DNA from: Hyposmocoma kahamanoa
Taxonomy: Eukaryota > Arthropoda > Insecta > Lepidoptera > Cosmopterigidae
DNA: 64,000 bases
Assembly (NCBI RefSeq): GCF_003589595.1
Contig: NW_020653200.1
Span: 455,440 to 519,439 of the forward strand
Direction: 5' to 3'
Below, piece after piece: positions 54,791 to 64,000 of the stretch. A program made the translations under genes and the position numbers. The first letter of the stretch is position 1; each line of letters begins with the position of its first letter. Under the pieces are notes generated by a model. It was given only the letters and a program-made list of their open reading frames with translations. It did not search any database and was not told the origin of the DNA.

Positions 54791-56084
54791 GAGCTTGTTT
54801 TATGTCTACTCTTCACCCTATATTGTTCTGTACTATACGTAGCAAGACGAACACGTGTTATCTATCTATCTTTTAAAGAAAATAAATAAATACATACATT
54901 TCGTAGTAAAAGAGCTGTTCCGATTCCTCTTTTCCTTTATGAGCGTTTGAAAATACTTTTTGCTTTACCGTTCTCGTTGCGAACAAGCTATAAATAAATA
55001 CACAGTAAGAAAATGTATTTATTTCTCGAATCAGTCCACAACAAATAGTAATATCGTAAACAACTTCTACTATCGCTGTTGACTGTTCCAATACGTATGA
55101 AACTTTTTTTACTTTACTCTATTTGAGAGGACTTCATGTAACTAAAATAAAAAATGTAATTTGTATTGAATTGATATTCAATAATACAAATATAATTAAT
55201 ACAAAGATCGAACACTCAGAAAAAATTCCAGACGATATGCCAACTAAATTTATAATATGTTTACGTGTTTCAAATGCGTCCCGTGCAAAAATATACATTG
55301 TGTATGCAAATTTTTTGCGTGTAATTAAAACTGACGTTTACGGTTTTTCCTTGGATTACATCTTTTTATGTATTTATATAATTTTATGGGCTCATTGTTT
55401 TGCAACGCTAGTCTTCACTATCAAATTGCTTTGATTTTATATATAATCAATACTTTTACAGGGTGTATGAGTAAATTGTTCATCTGTAACTCTCGGCGAT
55501 TATACTCGTAGACAACCAGGCTTAACGAAATAAAACAAATTCTGTATCCGGTTGATACACCCTGATAGCAGTCATAGATATACCAATTTGTTAGCAGTAG
55601 AGCTTGTGAAAGACTGCGTTCAGTAAAGCAGTAAGGGCGCGTGTACACGTTAAGAAATTCGACTTATCTTCTACAGAAAATATGAGAATGATCTTGTACA
55701 CGACAAAAACTTTGTCGGATCTAGCCACGAAAACATGTCGTGTCTATTGCAGACGAGAAAATGATGAGTATGTACACGATACGAATGCTTTCGGACAGAC
55801 TTGTGAGTTAAAATGTGTCAGTGCATTACGAATCTTCCAGGTAGCTGTCGTTTTACTACGGACTGTGGGAAGATATATGTTGTTGTATATGTTTACTAAG
55901 CAACACTCGTCCACGCGCATAAACGTTCTTTTACTGACAATGCATCTCACATACAATAGCGGCAGAGCGCGTCGTGTCGAGGGTAGATAAGATTTTTTCT
56001 TGTCCGACGCGACGCGACGCCGAGGCAGTGTACACCAGTTCGTGTACAGAAACAACACGAATTCTTGCATAGACCCGGCGATTT
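54791..56084. other. No gene seen, one SINE tail
   Basis: 55155-55240 is a family A SINE tail (minus strand), cut off right after AAAAAATTCC. The overlapping ORFs at 55682-55990 and 55744-56070 are on opposite strands and have no domain. Confidence 0.5.
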
Positions 56085-56185
56085 ATAACTCTGAATGGCA
56101 CTTGAACTGCTATGGACAGGCGTGTCGCTTGCCACCAGACTCACGACTTGTTCGTCCCGTTACTTGCTACTACAAAATAATAAAT
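56085..56185 (+). repeat. R3 repeat, 3' part
   Basis: CTCTGAATGGCACTTGAACT, GGACAGGCGTGTCGCTTGCC, CTTGTTCGTCCCGTTACTTG, AT-rich end. Confidence 0.8.
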
Positions 56186-56373
56186 TAAACAAGGTGCAAA
56201 AAGATTAGGCAGTAGATTCATTCCAAAGTAAATTACCACTGACTTCCCGTACTAGAAAAAAATATATATTGTGGGTGTCAGGCATCCTCCGTGACAACTT
56301 ATAACCTTGACAATTTCACATAAATGCTGAAGTTTATTTTATTTTTAAAAACATAATACTTTTTAGTATGTTT

Positions 56374-56446
56374 ATGTGTGTGTGGTGTGTGCGCGCGCGC
56401 GTGTGTGTGTGTGTGTGTGTATGGTGTGTGCGCGCGCGTGTGTGTC

Positions 56447-56527
<81 letters not shown>
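56374..56527 (+). repeat. (GT)n microsatellite with GCGCGC islands
   Basis: About 150 bp of alternating purine-pyrimidine sequence, mostly GT, with two CG-alternating islands (near 56391 and 56430) and a CTGTCT interruption (56447-56452). It gives spurious Cys/Val and His/Thr ORFs on both strands. Confidence 0.98.
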
Positions 56528-56529
<2 letters not shown>

Positions 56530-57330
56530 TATTGGACTTGGAATGAAATCTCAATTCACGTCTGCGTAATAATATGGTTTCTGTTCATCGTAATTTAAGG
56601 TATGATGTAATCAATTACGAAGTTTGATTTTGATTTATATTTGTTTAGGGAAACTATCATAAGTTTTTCGTCTATTTTATTAAACAAATAAGAGCTCACA
56701 CAATGGTATTGTCTTCTAGCGAAGGAAGAAATCTAGGAATCTTCATTAGGGTGGTGGACAGTGGCGCTGTAAAGGCGCTACTAAATATCATATGCAAAAT
56801 GGTAGTGGCGCAGCGACAGTGCCACTGCAGCGCTTCTAAGAGCGTCCAATTTGAAGGCGCCATTGATTTTTCTGTTTCGTTATTCGTTTGTCAGAAATAC
56901 CTAAAAAATCAAAAAGTGACATGTCAATTTCCCAATGCACTGATCGATAGAAAACATAATCCGAATAGGTAACGTAACTCTTACATTTTGAACACACTAA
57001 TCCAGCAAAAACTTGTGTACAACCTATCAATCAAGTAAGCAATATTCAATTCACATAACTTCTTATATACAAACACGCTGTTAAGTGTTACAACTGCGTT
57101 CTCGCGCAGTGAGAGCCTGTGAACCATGTTGATTTCGACTTTCTTCTACCGATGGGGCAATACGATGGAAACTAAGCGTATCTGTGAAAACTCGTTTACA
57201 TTAACTTAGTGCTTGCGAAAATAGTGCTACAAGGGGAAGATACACTGGAAACAATTATGCGAATACGTTAATTTTTCTATTCGCTGGTTATAGCATTTTC
57301 TTACAGGTCAACAAGAAATCCAGTCTTTTA
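56528..57330. other. No gene seen
   Basis: Nothing recognisable. ORF 56703-56972 has no domain. Confidence 0.4.
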
Positions 57331-57545
57331 ACCGACTTCAAAAAAGGAGGCTCTCAATTCGACTGCATGTTTTTTTTGTATGTATGTTACGCAATAATTC
57401 CGGTATTTATGAACCGATTTTCATGATTCTTTTTTTGTTGGAAAGGGGGTACTTCCGTAGTGGTCCCATTTTATTTTGAAGAAAATCATCCACCTCTAAG
57501 GGTGGCTGTTCACGCATGAAGATTCATTTTTATAAATAGCGCCTT
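57331..57545 (+). repeat. Lepidopteran ACCGACTTCAAAAAAGG repeat, uninterrupted
   Basis: AACCGACTTCAAAAAAGGAG, CTCAATTCGACTGCATG, TGAACCGATTTTCATGATTC, TTGAAGAAAATCATCCACCT and GGGTGGCT give the intact order against which the broken copy at 47330 can be read. Confidence 0.85.
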
Positions 57546-57764
57546 ATAATAAATAACTTTAATTTGGGAGCAATTATTTTATTGGTTGATTTTGTTATTT
57601 CTCCAATTCAAGGCGTTTTTCTGCTTCTGAGAACCGATTTTTATTACCTCCAGTGTCAAGTCCTGTATAGTGGCGAACTCGGGGATATTTGAATAAAACT
57701 TAGCAAATAGACGTAATTCCACGTACTTTTGAGATCGGTTTTTTTAGTACTCTGTACTGAGATT

Positions 57765-58027
57765 ATTGTAATATCAAGTGATGGGACGAACAAGTTGTGC
57801 ACCTAATGGTGAGTTACACGCCTGTCCATAACAGTTGCAGTGCCACTCAGAGCTTTCAATCGAAGATCTGAAGGGCACTGCCACGGCGCCAGTCACCCTG
57901 AGACATAAGTTTACAAGTCTCACGTGCCTTTATTTCGCGCTTCAAAATCGGAACACAGTAATGCTGACATTATGCTTGGCGATATAACGTACCTGGACGA
58001 ACTCTTTCACAAGGAGCTCTACTGCTA
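57765..58027 (-). repeat. R3 repeat, nearly full length
   Basis: From TGTAATATCAAGTGATGGGA to GAACTCTTTCACAAGGAGCT at its 5' end (minus orientation). The middle is shortened (TGCTTGGCGATATAACG). Confidence 0.85.
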
Positions 58028-58458
58028 CTACATGCGGTATGGTTACGACATCTCTATACCTAATATTCAACTTTATTTCTTTCTCACTTTGGCCGTTTTC
58101 TAACTTATCGGTACTGTAGCGATGCGGTATCGGTACGCTCAGTACTGTAATAGGACGTAGTCGTGAGATTGCGTTGCGAGAGGCACTTTTCAAATATAAG
58201 CCAAGATTGTATTCATGAATAAATATTTACTGCGCTTTCAGTTCGAAGCCTGTTCTAGAACAACCAAAATATTCTTTTTTTACAATACTATTTTTTTTTA
58301 TATAATTCCAAATACAATCCTACATTCATTCAGCCAGCACTAATACAAACGATAATGCCTAGTCTGCATCCCTCCTCCTCACAACTGAATGGGGGGAACA
58401 TCCCTTGCTAGTGCCCTACCTATGATAGGCAGTGCCGAAAGCTTACCGAGCGCCTATA
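58028..58458. other. Unannotated, partly shared with 63590-63790
   Basis: The part 58150-58320 (GATTGCGTTGCGAGAGGCAC, AAATATAAGCCAAGATT, TTTACAATA) resembles 63615-63785 in word order, so a diverged dispersed repeat is likely. Confidence 0.4.
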
Positions 58459-59280
58459 TTTATTTATTTATTAAACTTTATTGACCACAATACAAAGGGC
58501 ACAAAAGGCGGACTTAATGCTAAAAGCATTCTCTATCAGTCAACCTCTGAGAAAAACGAAATTCACGAACGCGGTAAATAAACAAAATATTACGGTTATA
58601 TTAAAATAAATGAAACAAATTCATAATTATATATATAACAAACTAACCTAATACCTTACTTAATAATATAATACATACACTTACATACATACAAATATAC
58701 TATACATATACAAAATACTTACAATAACAGAATATGATGATGATTATTGCTGTGACAAACAATTTAGAAGATGCTCATGAACATTATTTTTAAAAGAAAA
58801 TATATTAGGAGACCGTCTGATGGCGTCCGGTAAAGCGTTCTAGAGCCGTATCGAGTGGAGAGTAAAAGAATCTGACATGAAGCCAGAATGAAAGAGAGGT
58901 ACAGAGAGTTATAGTGAATTCATGGAACGAAGTGGGAGGTCATGAGAGTCACAGAGATACTGAAATTTACATTTCAAGTATTCTGGATAGTGGGGATTGA
59001 AAAGAACGGAGTACAACGTACAGAGAATTCTTTTCTGTCTGCGTTGACGAATAGGGAGCCATTTAAGTTGAGACCTAAAAGAAGAAACATGATCAAATTT
59101 CCGAAGGCAGAAAATGAAACGAATAGCATTATTGAGCAGGCGGTCCAACTTGTCTAATAGATTTTCGTTGAGATCAGGATAACAGACGTCAGCATAATCA
59201 ATAAGTGGGAATATAAGGGAGGTGACGAGCAGGGTCTTAGTACTAATGGGAAAATGTGCAATGTGCGCTTCTTGGTGCAG
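58459..59280 (-). pseudogene. LINE ORF2 C-terminus with 3' UTR
   Basis: The minus-strand protein contains PISTKTLLVTSLIFPLIDYA, DVCYPDLNENLLDKLDRLLN, NAIRFIFCLRKFDHVSSFRS, QLKWLPIRQRRQKRILCTLY and LCDSHDLPLRS. After a frame shift it continues LWNALPDAIRRSPNIFSFKN, VHEHLLNCLSQQ and stop at about 58755. These are the C-terminal blocks of a jockey/CR1-like LINE. The 3' UTR ends in (TAAA)n at 58459-58475. Sequence beyond about 59280 is unrelated to the LINE. Truncated and inactive. Confidence 0.85.
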
Positions 59281-59888
59281 TTTGGACAGAAGCGGGAAGG
59301 AATCGTTTCCGGTAACCCGAACGCCGTCTCGGTATGTTCGTTCAGGCGCCGCTCGATATTTACCGCGCACGGTCGCGCAGTAAACAAGATGGTGGACGGA
59401 GACGTCCATGTCAATTTGGTAATGGAAATTGAAAAGTATCCAGTACTGTAGACAATTATAGAGATAGTATTCAGAGATAAAAATAGCACGCCAAAATGTC
59501 TTCACCACTCTAGGATGACATAGTCTCGCGACGTCATAAGCGATACTGCAGAATTTTATACCGAGACGTCCGTATGAAGAAGAAGAAGTATGATGAAGGC
59601 GTTACAGTATTGTGCCGGTAACGAGCATAGTGATGTCGCGCCACTACCGCATTGCACTGACAAATCGAAAATGGCCTGACGTCATTCATATTTAATTACT
59701 CATTACACGCGGCGGTTGTAGTACTGGTTAATTACATAAGAAAAAAAATATATTTTACATAATGCCCTCGTCACACCCAGCTGGACAATTAGTCCAAGAA
59801 CTCTCGACGTAATGCATTAAATAACTTTCTTCGTGTAGTTTATAAACATTGAATGTGAGATTATGTTGTTTCTTATTGTTCTGTACTA
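59281..59888. other. No gene seen
   Basis: Moderately GC-rich to 59450, then AT-rich. No domain in any frame apart from the LINE just upstream. Confidence 0.4.
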
Positions 59889-60430
59889 CGAGGGGCAGTC
59901 AAAAAGTAATGCCTCCACCCATTGACTTACAAATAAATGGACGACGGGTCTAATACAAAAACCACGAAAAAAATGTCCCAAGTCAACCTATTCGAAATTT
60001 AAATTGTTATGTCATCGCAGTACCGCGCTGTCCGTAGAACAAATGAAGACTAAAGCGGAGTGTCGCGCTCTGTATACGATTTTAGCGCCTTACAAGTGCG
60101 GACACTTTTTAGCGCGGACCCGACGTCCATATAATTGTAAGTCAATGCCTCCACCGCTCTAACTTTTATTTCTTTCAAATCTACTAAACTGTCTATACAT
60201 GGAAAGAGATAATCGTATACATTTTTTTAAATATTAGGTTTACGGCTTGGAAATAAATCTATCAAGCGAAATCTTCAACATTTTTTTTTTCATGTCAATT
60301 TTCAGTTCGACTGATTAGATCAATAAATTTGAAGCTTTTACGAACCGCCATTGCGTTTCTGGCAAAAGAAGATTGTGCACCTAAGGAAATACATAATCAC
60401 TTGAAAAATGCTTATGAATAAACATTCTTC
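59889..60430 (+). mobile_element. Mariner 5' remnant, second type, with nested MITE
   Basis: The mariner-type end ACGAGGGGCAGTCAAAAAGT is preceded by TA. The MITE at 59920 follows within 30 bases. The leader resumes at 60156 and leads to ATG at 60292. The decoded start is MSIFSSTD, stop, INKFE, then after a frameshift LLRTAIAFLAKEDCAPKEIH, NHLKNAYE. The A-I-FL---G/D--P-EIH--L--(V/A)Y pattern is the N-terminal helix-turn-helix of mariner transposases. The rest of the element is absent. It differs in its ends from the mariner at 28893. Confidence 0.8.
59920..60147 (+). mobile_element. CATTGAC-family MITE, complete, 8-bp TSD
   Basis: 228 bp, almost identical to 23056-23283, which suggests recent activity. 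The flanks CCTCCACC (59912-59919 and 60148-60155) are perfect 8-bp duplications. Confidence 0.93.
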
Positions 60431-60500
60431 AAACAATTATGGATTTCTTTAAGTGCACAGCCTTGTTTTGTCAGAGTTATTTTACATTAGAAATTAATTT

Positions 60501-60672
60501 ACAGGCACTTGGGACTTGTCAACTTATGTCTCAGGGTGATGGGTGCTTCGGCAGTGCCCCTCAGATCTTTCCGATTAAAAGCTCTGAGCGGCACTGTAAC
60601 TGTTATGGACAGGCGTGTCTTTACCATCAGGCGCACAATTTGTTCGTTTCGTTACTTAGTAACGAAAAAAAA
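60501..60672 (+). repeat. R3 repeat, 3' part
   Basis: Begins TTACAGGCACTTGGGACTTG and ends TTCGTTTCGTTACTTAGTAA followed by an A-run. Confidence 0.82.
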
Positions 60673-60988
60673 TTTAAGAATACGAAATAGCATCCCATCA
60701 CAATATACTCTCAACGTAGATAGACAGACACACCACACTTCATTTATCTGATTGCGGTCCGTAAATGTAGTTGAAGCCAAAAGGCTGAGAAAAGAAAATC
60801 ATAATAATTATCATTTTAATTTTCAACCGTTTCTGCTTTGCCATAAAATCTGAAAAATACATGTTGTTTCATTTAGATTTTTGCAATAAAGATGACGTAA
60901 GGCTGTACTAAGTCAATTTTAAATTTACTACTTTAATTACTGCCTTATATGTAATTCTTGTTCATTTAAATAATAATAATAATAATAA
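60673..60988. other. No gene seen, (AAT)n at the end
   Basis: Nothing recognisable. 60966-60988 is (AAT)n and probably the tail of the SINE that follows. Confidence 0.45.
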
Positions 60989-61187
60989 CGCTCACACTCA
61001 ACATAGCCCCGCACTAGGGAGACCCTGTGTCGCGGGTGCTATGGACACACATATAGACAACCACAAATTACACCCAAACTCACGAGAGAAATAAATGTAG
61101 GCCATACAAATATTTCTCCCTGCCCGGGAATCGAATCTGGGACCTCTGCGTGGCAGTCCGGCATGGTAACCGTTCGGCCACTGAGGC
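60989..61187 (-). mobile_element. tRNA-derived SINE, family B, best full copy
   Basis: Read on the minus strand: CTGCCTCAGTGGCCGAACGG (A box), TTACCATGCCGGACTGCCAC, CAGATTCGATTCCCGGGCAG (B box), the complete body, GGTCTCCCTAGTGCGGGGCT, and a tail of ATT triplets. Confidence 0.9.
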
Positions 61188-61465
61188 AGTTATAATATAT
61201 AAACGTATAAATATTCCCATTTTATGTTCCACTAAGTGCGCCGTTGTGTGTAGTAAAATAATAATGTAGTACTCAAGTGGCAATATAAAATTTCTATCAA
61301 ACAGAACACTCAATAAGTACGAACTAATTACTTACACCCATTACAGGCCATAAAGCGGTGCAGTTAAAAGCTTATCTTAACGAAGCATTCCACTACATAC
61401 CATGCAATCCAGGCCGTTGTTATGATTATTATTGAAGTAATATCTGACGAGCTTATGGACTAGAT

Positions 61466-61605
61466 TTGTTATAACTAGTAATACAAAGATAGAACACAGA
61501 CAAAAATTCTATCGATTGGGAACAGCGTCTTCTAAACCATGCTAGACTACTTCACGGAACTCCAACTAAACCACGGAACGAACAAGTGGACCTTACGAAT
61601 TTTTC
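61466..61605 (-). mobile_element. tRNA-derived SINE, family A, diverged full copy
   Basis: The minus-strand head AAAAATTCGTAAGGTCCACT, TTCGTTCCGTGGTTTAGTTG (A box), then a diverged B box, and the tail TGTGTTCTATCTTTGTATTA. It helps to define the 5' end of the family. Confidence 0.75.
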
Positions 61606-62349
61606 TATGACTATTTCTCAAAATATTTATACATTTACACGAAAAGGGGCGTGTTCTGTGTAAGTATGTAACGAAATAGCATTTATCTAATAAATAGTTG
61701 GCATTTTAAAATCGCACAATCGGCCAATTGACCCAAACTACAATTTTATTTTTAGGAATGACTCCAAAACCAAACTGAATTGATGAACGATGAAGATAAT
61801 ATCTACCTTTAGATTTTTAAATACCAATATAATTTTGTGATTTAAGTAAGAAACCAAACTGTATTTTCAAAAATAATATTAGTTTTAAGAAAAAATATAT
61901 TTCAATATTATTTATTATTTGCTTTTTGCCATATTAATTTATTTATTGCCTACTATTACTTAATGCCATAGTGATTAAATCAATTATATTTTGCCAATGT
62001 ACAATAAGTTTAATGTAATTTTTCTTTTTGTACTATTTTGTAACATGCTTTTCGTTACGTACAATTATTTTGAGAAATAGTCCTATGTGCTTGTTGCAGA
62101 TCTCTGTTTTTTGATATTTTGTCCCGTAGCGCCATCTGTGAGAAATCTATTTCTTCACTCAGCCAGGTTCAGCTGACCAGAGATGTCGCTATAATAACTG
62201 TAATTAAATTTATTGAATGCCCAAGATGTTTCGCCGCGATGGCATTCATTTAAATTTTTTTTTGGAAATTACTCCACTAGTTAATTAAACTTAATTATGG
62301 ACTTGAGTTTAAACTTATCCTGGACATGCATCATAATTTATATATGATT
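61606..62349. other. Unannotated, with a family A tail relic
   Basis: 62170-62285 (GACCAGAGATGTCGCTATAA, TTATTGAATG, GGAAATTACTCCACTAGTTA) resembles the distal tail of family A SINEs at 40745-40850. The rest is AT-rich without a gene. Confidence 0.45.
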
Positions 62350-62570
62350 TTAACCGACTCCAAAAAAGGAGGGGGTTCTCAATTCGTATATAAAATACTA
62401 TATATAATTTGTGAACCGATTTTGATGATTCTTTTTTGATGCAAAGAGCATACCTCAGAAGCAGTGTCATTTAAATTTGAAGAAAATATTCCACACCTAA
62501 GGGCGGCAAACTAGGGATTGAATGACTTTTGAGGTCGGGTTTTTAGTACTCTGAGATTACAAAATCTTAG
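62350..62570 (+). repeat. Lepidopteran ACCGACT-AAAAAAGG repeat
   Basis: TTTTAACCGACTCCAAAAAA, GTGAACCGATTTTGATGATT, TTGAAGAAAATATTCCACAC, GGGCGGCAAACTAGG, TTTGAGGTCGGGTTTTTAGT. Uninterrupted copy. Confidence 0.85.
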
Positions 62571-62834
62571 CGTCTTGGAAAATTATGGCTTTTGAAGGGA
62601 AGGCTAGTCTGGGACGTAAAAAGCCCAAAACGTTTGTTTTTGATATCTGGTTTTTAACATAGATTAATGTCGCCTGTTTAACATTAGGTTGTTGTACTAC
62701 TATTCAGCTGTACACACACTGCATTGTCATAATTGTCAACCTATATACGTTCGATTGTTGAACACGGATCCCACTGGAGTAGTAACGCTGGCACTTCACT
62801 TTGTTTCACGCATACCATGATGAACAATTGGTAG

Positions 62835-63080
62835 CAGTAGCACTCCTTATGAAAGAGTCCGTCCAGGGAATTACTACCACCTTACCTATTTCTGCCGCCA
62901 AGCAGTAATGTCAGCATTACTGTGTTCCGGTTTTGAAGGTGCTGTAGATGTTACAGGCACATGGGACTTGTCTGTCTCAAGATGACTGACGCCGTGGCAG
63001 TACCTATGAGTAGCACTGCAACAGTCATGTAGCTTGCCACCATACTCACGCATGTTCGTCCCGTCACATAGTGTCAAAAA
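62835..63080 (+). repeat. R3 repeat, near full length
   Basis: Starts GTAGCACTCCTTATGAAAGA and includes TTACCTATTTCTGCCGCCAA, GTGTTCCGGTTTTGAAGG, CACATGGGACTTGTC, ending CGTCCCGTCACATAGTGTC and an A-run. Confidence 0.87.
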
Positions 63081-64000
63081 AAGTAGGTCACTGCGTCCCG
63101 ACATAACCCCTAAATATAACTCTAATTTAGCCACTGTAAGGAAACTGTACATCACTCAAACTATAATCCAACATTTTTTTTAGGAATGACATTATGGTAC
63201 AAGTACCTAAAGTAAGTACAACATTTGTAAACTGACAATTCAACAAGCGATCGGCCCGTTTGTATAATTTAATTAATAAGGAATTATTATATTTCGCCAA
63301 AAGTTATAGAGACTGCTAGAAACTTATATCAAAATGGGTACAGTCCAAATCGTACGAGGAAACTGGAGATCTACTGGAACACTTGCTTTAAAAAACACTA
63401 CTCTCGTCGTCTATGGCAACAGCAACACACACATTCTAAGATTCAAATTAAATTTGAAATTTAAAGTTAAGAATGACTTCTTTTGGGATTGTTTGGATAT
63501 GTAAAAATTTAAATTAAACACCAAATTATAAGTTAAAAATTATGTGCATTTTTAGGTATGGAAGAGCGGTGCCTCCTGACATAGGCTTGATAAGCTTAAT
63601 AGGAGGTACTATAGCATAGGAACGTACGCTTGGGCTTGCGTAGCGAGAAGTACTTTATAAATATAAGCGACGATTATATCATAATTATAACTTTATACGT
63701 GTATTTAATTTCGAAGCAATGTCCAGAACCCCTAGATGTCTGTTTGATATCAACACTCTATTATTCTTACAATTCTAAATACAAAACCGAAGCTGCCTGC
63801 TACAGTACCATCCACTGTAAAGAGGGAGCATAAAAAAAAAGTTTTGACGTTGGGTCCGCCCAAATTTGTGAAACAAATATATGCATGAAGTTCGCGTGAC
63901 ATGCGACAGGAGATGTTGAATTTTGCGCATTAAAAGTACCAAATTCGTTTTAGCGGAATAACTCTAAAAAAAATCCGTAGTGACAGTTGTTGATCATGCA
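63081..64000. other. No gene seen
   Basis: Nothing recognised beyond a resemblance of 63615-63785 to 58150-58320. Confidence 0.4.

Noticed and set aside
55682..56070. Overlapping opposite-strand ORFs of 102 and 108 residues
   Set aside because: Neither has a domain or splice context. A weak inverted GTGTACAC motif at the borders is too short to call an element.
58942..59451. Plus-strand ORFs over the LINE region
   Set aside because: They are antisense shadows of the minus-strand LINE protein, which has the recognisable motifs.

Overview
The window is AT-rich animal DNA, almost certainly from an insect and most likely a moth or butterfly (Lepidoptera). The evidence is the density and type of its dispersed repeats. 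These include the element reading AACCGACTTCAAAAAAGGAG followed by GAACCGATTTT, the element ending CAGCGGTTTAGGCGTGAA, tRNA-derived SINEs, jockey/CR1- and RTE-like LINE remnants and mariner remnants. There are canonical GT-AG introns and no prokaryotic gene organisation. Two runs of N (26388-26787 and 53643-53652) show it is a scaffold piece.

Only one host protein-coding gene is supported. Three plus-strand exons (42398-42580, 43382-43591, 45132-45227) are all symmetric phase 1-1 with good splice sites. They encode a sushi/CCP module followed by most of a fucolectin-type (FTP, F5/8C-like) lectin domain. This combination fits a furrowed-like or CG9095-like cell-surface or secreted adhesion protein. 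The 5' exons and the rest of the FTP domain are not visible, so the remaining 18.8 kb is probably a large intron.

Region by region: 1-12 kb holds LINE fragments (4.5, 5.2-5.8, 7.0-7.6, 9.7-10.4 and 11.2-11.7 kb) and SINEs. 12-26 kb holds SINEs, a 20-bp minisatellite, a Harbinger-like transposase start, and an old inverted duplication (18.6-19.4 against 22.5-23.4 kb) with a MITE in one arm. 26-37 kb holds a decayed mariner, a direct duplication of a composite repeat, and a fragmented LINE endonuclease/RT region. 37-42 kb holds a foldback element and two small THAP-containing elements. 42-45 kb holds the gene. 45-64 kb holds nested MITEs, further THAP-bearing elements, a GT microsatellite, a LINE C-terminus, and a mariner remnant carrying a MITE.

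The most notable signal is a cluster of short, internally deleted P-superfamily-like DNA transposons between 38.8 and 54.2 kb. At least three unrelated terminal-repeat families each keep only the N-terminal start of a THAP zinc finger. Two have perfect 8-bp target duplications. A further non-coding MITE family (CATTGACTTACAA ends) also makes 8-bp duplications, and an empty homologous site lies inside the window. The window is otherwise transposon-derived or featureless non-coding DNA.
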